Positions 1 to 6,522 are shown, counted from the first letter of the stretch. The stretch is DNA of 9,831 nucleotides from Clostridiales bacterium UBA3680 (GCA_002372875.1 DFJD01000048.1:1-9831); one strand, 5' to 3'. Numbers and translations: made by a program. Notes: generated by a model not told the origin, from the letters alone.

Positions 1-880
1 TAACAAGCAAAAGCTTAAAAAAGCCATCTCTTGCAAAGCTGCTGTAATCCGAAGGTGAACTTAATGTTTTTCCGCTTCCCAAATAACCAAACTGTGTTAT
101 GCAAAAAAAGAGAAACAACATATTTACGGGAGTAAGGAAGGCAATAGAAAGAGTATTGTCGGGATTGTCTATACCAAAAACTATTTCATCTCTTTTCTTG
201 ATACTGTAAAACAAAAAACCGCACATATAAACAAAAACAAAGGCAAAAACAAAAAGCTTCAAATGTAAAGAAGTCAGATCAAGCGCTACCGCACGAAAAA
301 TGCTGTCAAGTATTTGTGAAAATATTTCATCAGATGATGCCAAAAGAACCGTAAGTATAAGCAACACGGGAACAGAGACCAAAAGCCCCACAAATATCGA
401 TACACTTTTCTTGTTAAGTTTTATTCTGTTTGTTATAACCTTCTCCGTGGCAGTAAAGCAATTATTCAGCACTACCGAAAGCAGGGTGTCGGTCTGTATT
501 TTTTTATCGGGTCTTGTTGCCTTTACAAACATAACGGAATAAAGCACGAAAAATGCAATACAATTGAAAATATTGTAGTAAGAATACATAAATATACTGT
601 TCATGCATGACAGTGCAAAAATGGGCACCGCAATAATAAAAGCTTTTTTGTTCAAAAGAGAGCCCGTTTTTTTCAAAAGATAATACAGTAACGCAACCGC
701 AACGTTAAAAAACAAAAGACTTGAAAGGGATGATTTTATATCGAAACCCACAAAACAAAGTGTAAACATAAAAGAAAACAAACAGGAAACAATAAATATC
801 GCAGACAGCTTTTCGGGAGCAAATTCCTCCTTTTTGGCTTCCGTATTTACAAGCGTTTGTACCGTCATTTTTTCATTCAT
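1..880 (-). CDS. DUF4173/DUF4153-type multi-pass membrane protein, 3' end cut off
   Basis: The reading frame is open from the ATG at 880-878 to the left edge, giving 293 residues; the C-terminus lies outside the window. It is a polytopic membrane protein of unknown biochemical role. Hydrophobic segments lie near residues 25-46, 54-69, 80-98, 101-119, 158-181, 206-226 and 246-266. After a charged loop (about 227-245) comes PVNMLFLFFCITQFGYL (251-267), then a tail ending SFARDGFFKLLLV (281-293). The proline-led helix, the QF.YL motif and the Y/F-A-R-x-GFF motif are what I recognise as the DUF4173 core (DUF4153-like proteins). The start overlaps the stop of the upstream regulator gene in an ATGA arrangement (877-880), so the two are probably translationally coupled in one operon. 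The family call is from motif recall and good; the function is not known. Confidence 0.75.
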   Translation of the reverse strand, partial: MNEKMTVQTLVNTEAKKEEFAPEKLSAIFIVSCLFSFMFTLCFVGFDIKSSLSSLLFFNVAVALLYYLLKKTGSLLNKKAFIIAVPIFALSCMNSIFMYSYYNIFNCIAFFVLYSVMFVKATRPDKKIQTDTLLSVVLNNCFTATEKVITNRIKLNKKSVSIFVGLLVSVPVLLILTVLLASSDEIFSQILDSIFRAVALDLTSLHLKLFVFAFVFVYMCGFLFYSIKKRDEIVFGIDNPDNTLSIAFLTPVNMLFLFFCITQFGYLGSGKTLSSPSDYSSFARDGFFKLLLV

Positions 881-1086
881 TTGAGATCCTCCTCGTATTC
901 AAGCACATCACCGGGCTGACATTTCAATGCGGAACAAACCGCATCAAGGGTCGTAAAACGCACAGCCTTTGCCTTATTTGTTTTAAGTATTGAAAGATTT
1001 GTTGCGGATATACCGGTTTTTTCGGAAAGTTCGTTTAGGCTCATTTTTCTTTTTGCCATCATAACATCAAGATTGACTATTATCAT
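877..1086 (-). CDS. small XRE (Cro/C1-type) HTH regulator, YozG-like
   Basis: This 69-residue protein is almost entirely one Cro/C1-type helix-turn-helix. It opens MIIVNLDVMMAKRKMS, then has LNELSEKTGISATNLSILKT, where the helix-turn-helix lies, and closes with LDAVCSALKCQPGDVLEY, typical of the short YozG-like regulators of Firmicutes. It has no sensor domain, so any signal probably comes through a partner. A strong AAGGAGG (about 1093-1100) precedes the ATG and overlaps the stop codon of the DUF2975 gene upstream. Its TGA overlaps the next start by four bases. It sits between two membrane-protein genes. DUF2975 plus YozG-like regulator is a recurrent pair in Firmicutes (yoaS/yozG in Bacillus subtilis, from memory). 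By inference it autoregulates this operon, perhaps through the palindrome at 1641-1660. Confidence 0.9.
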   Translation of the reverse strand: MIIVNLDVMMAKRKMSLNELSEKTGISATNLSILKTNKAKAVRFTTLDAVCSALKCQPGDVLEYEEDLK

Positions 1087-1098
1087 TTTATTTCCTCC

Positions 1099-1611
1099 TT
1101 AAACCGTATAATCGTTTTCTTCCTTTATTTCGGCGGCTTTTTTAATAAGCTGCGAAAACACGGAGGAAATAAGCCCTGTCATTATGAAGGTGAAAGCAAG
1201 CATAAGACCGGGTGCGGCAGGGAAAAACAAGAATTTCACAATATAGAATACAACCGATATAAAAGAGGCAACCGCAATATGCTTTAAAGCTCTGTATGTC
1301 GATTTTTCAAAGGGAGTCTCCCTTTCTGTGGAGCGACATATTTTAATGAGCCTTGAAACAATGAAAAGCATCGTTATTCCCAAAAGATAGACCTCCGCAA
1401 CCATTGAGTAGTATTCTCCGCTTGTAATATTTCCTCTTGTAAGCATAGAAAACTTCAGAAATTCTTCAAACCCCTCCGTATTCATAACGGTATTTCTGAA
1501 GGTATGAAGCAGATAATGTATAAACGGTGTAACAAAAAGACCAAGACAAAAAACAAAGTAAAGAGCATAACGAAGAAGTTTGCTTAATGCCGAAACAGAT
1601 AATTTTTCCAC
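1099..1611 (-). CDS. DUF2975 family membrane protein (YoaS-like)
   Basis: This 170-residue protein has four predicted membrane segments (about residues 12-35, 66-87, 106-131 and 134-155) and a short cytoplasmic tail, AAEIKEENDYTV. That acidic E-E-N-D-x-T ending is characteristic of DUF2975 proteins. The family has no established biochemical activity. Its repeated linkage to a YozG-like HTH gene suggests that it signals to, or is controlled by, that regulator. The start is GTG (1611-1609), chosen because AAGGAG lies seven bases upstream and the hydrophobic N-terminus follows directly. It is the first gene of the leftward operon. The stop codon runs straight into the ribosome binding site of the regulator gene, with a 12-base gap. 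The family assignment is confident; the role is inference. Confidence 0.85.
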   Translation of the reverse strand: MEKLSVSALSKLLRYALYFVFCLGLFVTPFIHYLLHTFRNTVMNTEGFEEFLKFSMLTRGNITSGEYYSMVAEVYLLGITMLFIVSRLIKICRSTERETPFEKSTYRALKHIAVASFISVVFYIVKFLFFPAAPGLMLAFTFIMTGLISSVFSQLIKKAAEIKEENDYTV

Positions 1612-1640
1612 TATACCACTCCTTAGTATTTATTTTATAA

Positions 1641-1660
1641 CATTGATGTTTCAATCAATG
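1641..1660. promoter_or_regulatory. Inverted repeat at the predicted start site of the DUF2975 operon
   Basis: CATTGAT-GTTTCA-ATCAATG is a perfect inverted repeat with 7-bp arms and a 6-bp centre. The -10 of the leftward promoter is at 1672-1677, so transcription should begin near 1665. The repeat therefore lies immediately downstream of +1, a usual place for a repressor operator. The second product of the operon is an XRE repressor-like protein, so autorepression here is plausible but inferred. As RNA it could also form a short 5' stem-loop. Confidence 0.5.
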
Positions 1661-1671
1661 CTTACTTTATG

Positions 1672-1700
1672 AATATAGCAAAATTCAAACCGAAAGTCAA
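1672..1700 (-). promoter_or_regulatory. Sigma-A-type promoter of the DUF2975-XRE-DUF4173 operon
   Basis: On the minus strand, TTGACT (1700-1695) and TATATT (1677-1672) are separated by exactly 17 bp. Each matches the sigma-70/sigma-A consensus at 5 of 6 positions. The predicted start is near 1665, giving a leader of about 53 bases before the GTG of the DUF2975 gene. Confidence 0.75.
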
Positions 1701-1706
1701 TATTTT

Positions 1707-1725
1707 TTTTATGATTATCATAAAA
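1707..1725. promoter_or_regulatory. 19-bp palindrome between the divergent promoters, Fur-family operator-like
   Basis: TTTTATGAT-T-ATCATAAAA is a perfect palindrome with 9-bp arms around one central base. It sits between the -35 of the leftward operon (1695-1700) and the -35 of the rightward EAL gene (1737-1742). The inner 7-1-7 form TTATGATTATCATAA resembles Fur-superfamily boxes. Recalling the B. subtilis consensus sequences, it differs from the PerR box (TTATAATNATTATAA) at one base per half and from the Fur box at two. The region is AT-rich, so the similarity is suggestive only. Confidence 0.4.
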
Positions 1726-1736
1726 TTATATTTCTC

Positions 1737-1765
1737 TTGCATAATTCTTCTATATGCTGTATAAT
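1737..1765 (+). promoter_or_regulatory. Sigma-A-type promoter of the PAS-GGDEF-EAL gene
   Basis: TTGCAT (1737-1742) and a perfect TATAAT (1760-1765) are separated by 17 bp. The predicted start near 1772 leaves a leader of about 25 bases before the preferred ATG at 1797, just enough for its ribosome binding site. Confidence 0.75.
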
Positions 1766-1796
1766 CATAATATAAAGAATGAAACGGGGTGAGGTA

Positions 1797-3470
1797 ATGA
1801 CAAATGACTCCGCAATAAATTATTTTAAAGAAATATTTAAAGCTTTTTCAACCTCCAAAGACGGTAGATATTGCTTTGTGTGCGATATAAAAACGGACCT
1901 TTCATTATGGTCTCAAGAAGCGGTGGAGTATTTCGGTCTGCCCTCTGAGATGATGAAAAACGCGGGACAGATATGGGCAGAGCATATAGAACCAAGCTCA
2001 AGAGAGCCATATCTCAAAAGCATAAAAGAAATTTTTTCGGGAAAAACCGATCGCCATGAGTTCATGTACAGAGCCAAAAACAAAGACGGAAGGTATGTGA
2101 CCTGTCTGTGCAACGGAAAAGTTATAAGAGATGAGGAAGGCGAGCCTAAATTTTTTGCGGGCGTTATAATAAACTTTGAAATGGGTGACATGGTAGACCC
2201 CATAACAGGACTATACAGCAGAAATTCTTTGATGACTACCCTCAAAGACAGACTTTACAACAAAAAGCCTTTTTATCTGCTTATAGTCGGTATTCGCAAT
2301 TTTTTCGATGTAAACAATTCCTACGGCTACTCCTTTGGAAACAAAGTCCTTAAAGCCATTGCCGATAAATTGGTTTCCCTTGTTTCGGGAAGCGACTGTT
2401 TCAGAAGTGACGGAACAAAGATGGCTGTTCTCTTTGACAGAGCCGATTTCACTCTTGATGATGTGAAATACACCTACGATTGTCTCAGAAGGTTTGTAAG
2501 AAATGATATGCTGATCGAAAACAGGCATGTCGTTTTGGATCTTGTTGGCGGAGTTGTCACGGCAGACCTTACCAAAAAGGATGTTAACTCGATTTATAAC
2601 AGCGTTATTTTTGCCATTTCGAAAGCTAAAGAGGATAACAGATATGAGCTTGAACTATATGACGATTCCTTCTTCACGGAGGATAGCAAAAGGCTTGAAA
2701 TACTTTCAAAAATAAGAAAAGCGGTCATAAATGATTGTGAAGGTTTCTTTTTGTGCTATCAGCCTATAATAGATGCCAAAACAAACAAGATTTCGGGTAT
2801 GGAAGCACTTGTTCGCTGGAAAAACGAAAAGTACGGACTTGTTCCGCCAAACAGCTTCATTCCATGGCTTGAAAGAGATCCCATATTCAACGATCTTGGG
2901 GATTGGATATTAAAAAGAGCAATGACGGATACAAAAAAGATAATAGAAGAAAATCCCGAGCTTATAGTAAATGTTAACCTTGCCTATCCCCAGCTTCAAC
3001 AGAGTAATTTTGCAGCCAAAATAGACTCCTTTGTAAACGAAATAGGCTTTCCGCCTCAAAACTTGAAGCTTGAGATAACCGAAAGATGTCGTCTTTTGAA
3101 TGTCGATATGTTAAAAAACGAGATGCTCAAGTTTAAAAACAGCGGCTACCAAACGGCACTTGACGATTTCGGCACGGGTTATTCGGCAATAACTCTGCTT
3201 GCCTTCCTGCCTGTAGACCAGATAAAAATAGATCGTTCCTTCATAATGGGAATCGAGACCGACAGATCCAAGCAATGTCTTCTAAAGGCTATAACCTCTT
3301 GTGCGGGAGATCTTGAAAAAGATTTGTGTATAGAGGGAATAGAGACAAAAAACCTTAAGGATTATTTGAACGGCAACTTCTATGTGAATAATTTTCAGGG
3401 CTATTACTACTCAAAGCCCATAACAATAGAAGCATTTAAAAACTTTTTAAAAGAGTACGACCCCGAATAA
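1797..3470 (+). CDS. PAS - degenerate GGDEF - EAL protein, predicted cyclic di-GMP phosphodiesterase
   Basis: Predicted 557-residue cytoplasmic signalling protein that should hydrolyse c-di-GMP. I prefer the ATG at 1797 because GGGGTGA lies just upstream; an in-frame ATG at 1779 has no ribosome binding site and would sit only about 7 bases after the predicted start of transcription. Domains: a PAS-3-like fold (about residues 25-128); a GGDEF-type domain (about 133-290) whose signature is SDGTK (204-208) in place of GGDEF, so cyclase activity is unlikely; and an EAL domain (about 318-552). The EAL domain keeps its signature residues: E336-A-L, N394, E426 in LEITE, D456-D457 in DDFGTGYS, K477 in QIKID, E513 and E516 in IEGIET, and Q534 in QGYYYSKP. 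No membrane segment is visible. It is monocistronic, with its own promoter and a strong terminator. The degenerate GGDEF may act as an allosteric GTP-sensing module, as in some family members (inference). Confidence 0.92.
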   Translation: MTNDSAINYFKEIFKAFSTSKDGRYCFVCDIKTDLSLWSQEAVEYFGLPSEMMKNAGQIWAEHIEPSSREPYLKSIKEIFSGKTDRHEFMYRAKNKDGRYVTCLCNGKVIRDEEGEPKFFAGVIINFEMGDMVDPITGLYSRNSLMTTLKDRLYNKKPFYLLIVGIRNFFDVNNSYGYSFGNKVLKAIADKLVSLVSGSDCFRSDGTKMAVLFDRADFTLDDVKYTYDCLRRFVRNDMLIENRHVVLDLVGGVVTADLTKKDVNSIYNSVIFAISKAKEDNRYELELYDDSFFTEDSKRLEILSKIRKAVINDCEGFFLCYQPIIDAKTNKISGMEALVRWKNEKYGLVPPNSFIPWLERDPIFNDLGDWILKRAMTDTKKIIEENPELIVNVNLAYPQLQQSNFAAKIDSFVNEIGFPPQNLKLEITERCRLLNVDMLKNEMLKFKNSGYQTALDDFGTGYSAITLLAFLPVDQIKIDRSFIMGIETDRSKQCLLKAITSCAGDLEKDLCIEGIETKNLKDYLNGNFYVNNFQGYYYSKPITIEAFKNFLKEYDPE

Positions 3471-3485
3471 AGAGCACCGGAACAC

Positions 3486-3529
3486 AACAACACCCCCGAT
3501 TCTTTGAAAAATATCGGGGGTGTTGTTTT
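3486..3529 (+). terminator. Rho-independent terminator after the EAL gene, possibly bidirectional
   Basis: A perfect 15-bp stem (AACAACACCCCCGAT at 3486-3500 with its complement at 3513-3527) encloses a 12-base loop and is followed by a short T-run. It starts 15 bases after the EAL stop codon. The leftward NYN gene ends at 3549, so the hairpin lies between two convergent genes. On the minus strand its tail is only GTTGTTGTG, so leftward termination would be weaker. Confidence 0.85.
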
Positions 3530-3548
3530 CATGTTGTATAAAGTTTTA

Positions 3549-5048
3549 TTACTGTTCCGACAGTCTTGCGGAATTTCCTTCTACCTTTATTCCTTCTATA
3601 TCTCTCAGAAAATCGCTTATTTTTCCGTAGCCGTAGTTTTTATACTCAAAGGAATGAACGGATTTAAGATGCCTTGTAAGAGGGGCAAGAGGATGAATCG
3701 AACCTCCCTTTTTCGTGATGAAAGCAATTACAGCCGTTTTTATATCTTTTAAAGGGTCTATCTTCTCGGATTGTTTTTTTACGGAAGACCTTCTTGTTCT
3801 TCCTGTCTTCTTCTCGGGTTGTTCCTTCTTTTCGGTTTCTTCGGCGACTGTTTCCAAACCGATCGGCTTACTTTCAGCCGTTTTTGATTCGATAAGAGAT
3901 GCACTTTCCTTAATGACCTTTATTTCGGGTATGGTTTTAAGAAATTGCTTAAGGCTCGAACAGGAATACTGTCTGTAATTAAAGCTGTCGTATGTAAGCT
4001 TTATATAATCACCTATTTTTGAAATGGGTTTTACATAGCCGTTATTTTCTCTTATAAATTCCACTATTCCCTCACTTACGGAGGCACGATCGTAGTTTTC
4101 CCTCTTAGACACGTTTTCGGTTTTTCTGACGTTATTTTCCGTTTTAACGGTGTTTTTATATACCGTAAGCCCCGGTATGCTCTTTACAAAGCTTGAAAGC
4201 CGTGAAAAACCGAACGCCTTAAAGCTGAAATCGGGACAGTTTTCGGTCAGGAAGGCATCTATTTTCTGCAAGGGGTAGACCTTTCCTCCGTTTTTTGCAA
4301 CATAATCCTTTACGGAGGCATAAATATCCTCAAGGTTTATGCTTGCCTTAAGCGCCGCATATTTGGAGTTGTTGCCGTTTACGCCCACATTCACCGTTGT
4401 TGTCATGGTTCTGCTTATAAAAGCGGTAAGGTTGCTGTAGCCGTAATTTCTTGTGTCAAAATCCGAAAATTTTCTGTTTAAAGCATTTCCCAAATCGCTT
4501 AAGAGCATCTCTCCGGAGTTGTTCATAAGCATATCGTTGATCGCTCTTTTTACCACCTTAAGAGGTGTGACGGAATCTTCCTCGTTTTTCTCCGTTTCGG
4601 GTGCTTCATTTCTGTCAAGATAAAGCAGATCCATATGTATAAAACGGTTGCATGCCTTTACAAAGGAATTCGGCGTCTTGCTCTCACCCATTCCTATAAC
4701 TTCAAGGTTTTCCTCTCTGAGTCTTGTTGCAAGCTTTGTAAAGTCGCTGTCGGAGGTAACGATACAGAAAACGTCGATTTTTCTTGCGTACATTACATCC
4801 ATAACATCTATGACCATTGTTATATCCGAAGCATTTTTATGCTTTGCATAGTCGAATTGCTGCATGGGTGTAATGGAATAATCAAGCAAAAGAGCCTCGT
4901 TCCAATCGTAATTTTTCTTCCAGTTGCCATATATTCTTCTTATGGAAACCGTTCCTATATTGTTAAGCTCATCAAATATTATCTTTACATATTTTGCACT
5001 TATATTGTCTGCATCGATAAAAAGCGCAATATTTTTAACATCTGTCAT
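3549..5048 (-). CDS. NYN-domain (PIN-like) putative RNase with four OST-HTH/LOTUS-like domains
   Basis: The N-terminal 145 residues form a NYN/LabA-like PIN-fold nuclease domain: ALFIDADNIS with D12, D14 and N15, ASDITMVIDVM with D75 and D81, and VTSDSDF with D100 and D102. These acidic residues are where NYN enzymes bind metal. Four repeats of about 60 residues follow (about 161-220, 240-298, 323-380 and 434-495). Each has a basic helical start, a G-x-(V/I/M)-x-(P/L)-L/I segment, and a F-x-(Y)-x-x-(Y/F)-(G/S)-(Y/F/C)-x-x-(L/I)-x-x-F core, the pattern of OST-HTH/LOTUS RNA-binding domains. Lys/Glu-rich linkers separate repeats 2-3 and 3-4; the latter contains KKTGRTRRSS. No signal peptide or membrane segment is seen. 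AAGGAG precedes the ATG. It lies 97 bp downstream of pepT on the same strand, across an inverted-repeat element. RNA cleavage is predicted from the family; the target is unknown. Confidence 0.88.
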   Translation of the reverse strand: MTDVKNIALFIDADNISAKYVKIIFDELNNIGTVSIRRIYGNWKKNYDWNEALLLDYSITPMQQFDYAKHKNASDITMVIDVMDVMYARKIDVFCIVTSDSDFTKLATRLREENLEVIGMGESKTPNSFVKACNRFIHMDLLYLDRNEAPETEKNEEDSVTPLKVVKRAINDMLMNNSGEMLLSDLGNALNRKFSDFDTRNYGYSNLTAFISRTMTTTVNVGVNGNNSKYAALKASINLEDIYASVKDYVAKNGGKVYPLQKIDAFLTENCPDFSFKAFGFSRLSSFVKSIPGLTVYKNTVKTENNVRKTENVSKRENYDRASVSEGIVEFIRENNGYVKPISKIGDYIKLTYDSFNYRQYSCSSLKQFLKTIPEIKVIKESASLIESKTAESKPIGLETVAEETEKKEQPEKKTGRTRRSSVKKQSEKIDPLKDIKTAVIAFITKKGGSIHPLAPLTRHLKSVHSFEYKNYGYGKISDFLRDIEGIKVEGNSARLSEQ

Positions 5049-5061
5049 ATATTCTCCTTAT

Positions 5062-5148
5062 TAGGGAAACACTGATTAATTAATCATTCGCATATTTGGA
5101 TAATATTACCTCAAATCTGCTTCAAGTGAATTAATCAGCGGTTCCTTA
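5062..5148. mobile_element. 87-bp MITE-like element with 20-bp terminal inverted repeats
   Basis: The left end (plus strand from 5062) reads TAGGGAAACACTGATTAATT and the right end (minus strand from 5148) reads TAAGGAACCGCTGATTAATT, matching at 17 of 20 positions. The 47-bp centre is AT-rich, codes for nothing, and holds a smaller imperfect palindrome around 5098-5110. TA at both extremes fits insertion at TA (or TTA), but no longer flanking duplication can be proven. The element fills nearly the whole spacer between pepT and the NYN gene. Its right end provides the TAA stop codon of pepT (5148-5146), and its left end stops just short of the NYN ribosome binding site. In mRNA the two ends could pair into a long hairpin between the cistrons. 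A related single end occurs at 6780. The transposon family is not identified. Confidence 0.6.
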
Positions 5149-6351
5149 GATTGAAACAATGTTTATAAGTACCTCAACGGCCTTTTCCATGGACTCAAGG
5201 CATATATATTCATAAGGTCCGTGAAAATTATGTCCTCCCGTAAACAAATTGGGGCAGGGAAGAGACTTGAAAGTAAGCATAGCCCCGTCCGTACCTCCTC
5301 TTATGGGTTCAACAAGCGGCTTAACATCGGCTTTTTTGAGGGCATCAAGAGCAATATTCGTTATATCGATATGTTCTTTCATTATATCCCCCATATTGTA
5401 GTACTGATCCTTTATTTCTATGTGTGCAACATTTCCGTACTTTTCGTTTATTCTTTTACAGCACTCTTGCGCAAATATCTTTCTGTTTTCAAAATTTTCC
5501 CTATCAAAATCCCTTATTATCATGTTTACGGCGGCGCTGTCAACTCCGCCCTCCGCTCCGAGAAAATGATAAAAGCCCTCATAGCCTTCGGTATAGGCGG
5601 GAGCCTCCTTTTCGGGAAACATAGAAATGAATTCCGAGGCGATAACACAGGCATTTTTCATTATTCCCTTTGCATCCCCGGGATGCACGCTCTCGCCTTT
5701 CACGGTCAACTTTGCCGAGGCGGCATTAAAGTTTTCAAAGCTGAACTCTCCAAGCTCTCCCCCGTCTACTGTAAAGGCGAAGTCACAGCCGAATGCATCC
5801 GCATCGAAATATTTTACCCCTTGTCCTATTTCCTCATCGGGTGTAAAAGCCACTCTTATTTTTCCATGCTTTATTTCGGGATGGTTTATAATATATTCGC
5901 CAAAGGTGAGTATTTCCGTCACCCCTGCCTTATCATCCGCCCCTAAAAGGGTCGTTCCGTTGGAGCAGATAATGGTTTTGCCGATATATTTTTTTAAAGA
6001 AGGAAATTGTGACGGGCTTAAAGGCTCCCCTTTTCTTTTAATTTCACTGCCGTCGTAGTTTTCGGTAATAATGGGAGTGATACCTTTTCCCGAGTATTCC
6101 GGCGAAGTATCCATATGAGAAATGAAGCCGATGGCAGGTCCCTCGCAATTAGCCTCTATTGTAGCCGTTACATAGGAATATTTGTCGATATCCACATCCG
6201 TAAAGCCTATCTGAGAAAGCTTACCTGCCAAGATCTCGGCAAAATAAAACTGAGCCTCCGTTGAAGGATAGCTTTCGGAACTTTCATCGGACATGGTATC
6301 GTATGAGATCAGTTCTTTAAAAAGTGTCAACAAATTATTTTTTATATTCAT
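5146..6351 (-). CDS. pepT: Peptidase T (tripeptide aminopeptidase, M20B)
   Basis: This 401-residue zinc aminopeptidase removes the N-terminal residue from tripeptides in the cytoplasm; the length is normal for PepT (about 405). Family motifs are intact: HMDTSPE with zinc ligand H79 and D81, GADDKAG with the bridging aspartate (D139), DEEIGQG with catalytic E173 and ligand E174, VDGGELGE with D196, the H223 region of the lid domain, RGGTDGA (351-357), and GGHNFHGPYE with H377, the position of the last zinc ligand. The lid/dimerisation domain spans roughly 205-320. The ATG at 6351 follows GAGGA. A leader of about 75 bases carries a strong stem-loop at its 5' end. The stop codon is formed by the end of the inverted-repeat element, which seems not to have shortened the protein noticeably. 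The NYN nuclease gene follows and may be co-transcribed. Confidence 0.96.
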   Translation of the reverse strand: MNIKNNLLTLFKELISYDTMSDESSESYPSTEAQFYFAEILAGKLSQIGFTDVDIDKYSYVTATIEANCEGPAIGFISHMDTSPEYSGKGITPIITENYDGSEIKRKGEPLSPSQFPSLKKYIGKTIICSNGTTLLGADDKAGVTEILTFGEYIINHPEIKHGKIRVAFTPDEEIGQGVKYFDADAFGCDFAFTVDGGELGEFSFENFNAASAKLTVKGESVHPGDAKGIMKNACVIASEFISMFPEKEAPAYTEGYEGFYHFLGAEGGVDSAAVNMIIRDFDRENFENRKIFAQECCKRINEKYGNVAHIEIKDQYYNMGDIMKEHIDITNIALDALKKADVKPLVEPIRGGTDGAMLTFKSLPCPNLFTGGHNFHGPYEYICLESMEKAVEVLINIVSI

Positions 6352-6382
6352 TTTATTAAATCCTCGATATATCTGTAATATG

Positions 6383-6428
6383 AACAGGGTCGGTTTTGAA
6401 GAACAAGCTTTTCAAAACCATACCTGTT
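6383..6428 (-). promoter_or_regulatory. Long stem-loop at the 5' end of the pepT leader
   Basis: Two nested perfect stems, 9 bp (GGTTTTGAA 6392-6400 with TTCAAAACC 6411-6419) and 6 bp (AACAGG 6383-6388 with CCTGTT 6423-6428), are separated by a symmetric 3x3 internal loop and close on a 10-base apical loop. With transcription of pepT predicted to start near 6425, the hairpin would be the very 5' end of the message, a position that often protects mRNA from decay. There is no T-run after it on either strand, so a simple terminator is unlikely. Confidence 0.5.
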
Positions 6429-6431
6429 TGC

Positions 6432-6440
6432 ATTTTAACA
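6432..6440 (-). promoter_or_regulatory. Extended -10 promoter element of pepT
   Basis: On the minus strand TGTTAAAAT (6440-6432) is an extended -10, with TAAAAT at 5 of 6 consensus positions. No good -35 is seen 16-18 bp upstream, which is common for extended -10 promoters. It places the pepT start near 6425 and is divergent from the tRNA promoter. Confidence 0.45.
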
Positions 6441-6493
6441 CAAATCAGTAATAAAATCCACGATAAAAAATGTATCAATCGATAAAAAAATGC

Positions 6494-6522
6494 TTGACAA
6501 ATATACAAGAAAGGAGTATTAT
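6494..6522 (+). promoter_or_regulatory. Promoter of the serine tRNA pair
   Basis: A perfect TTGACA (6494-6499), a 17-bp spacer and TATTAT (6517-6522) give a near-consensus sigma-A promoter. Transcription should start near 6529, about 11 bases before the first tRNA. It is the strongest promoter in the window by consensus match, as expected for stable RNA. Confidence 0.8.

Noticed and set aside
300..542. Rightward open frame of 80 codons.
   Set aside because: It is antisense to the DUF4173-type gene, whose frame is continuous and shows recognisable family motifs; no ribosome binding site precedes the rightward frame.
3504..3752. Rightward 82-codon frame running out of the terminator region into the NYN gene.
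   Set aside because: It starts inside the terminator hairpin and overlaps the conserved fourth LOTUS-like repeat on the opposite strand.
5221..5946. Rightward 241-codon frame opposite pepT.
   Set aside because: pepT on the minus strand has every zinc ligand and normal length; the long opposite frame is a composition shadow.
6461..6492. Direct repeat CGATAAAAAATG / CGATAAAAAAATG between the pepT and tRNA promoters.
   Set aside because: Short, A-rich and only two units; likely chance in AT-rich intergenic DNA, though it could be an UP-element-like A-tract for the tRNA promoter.
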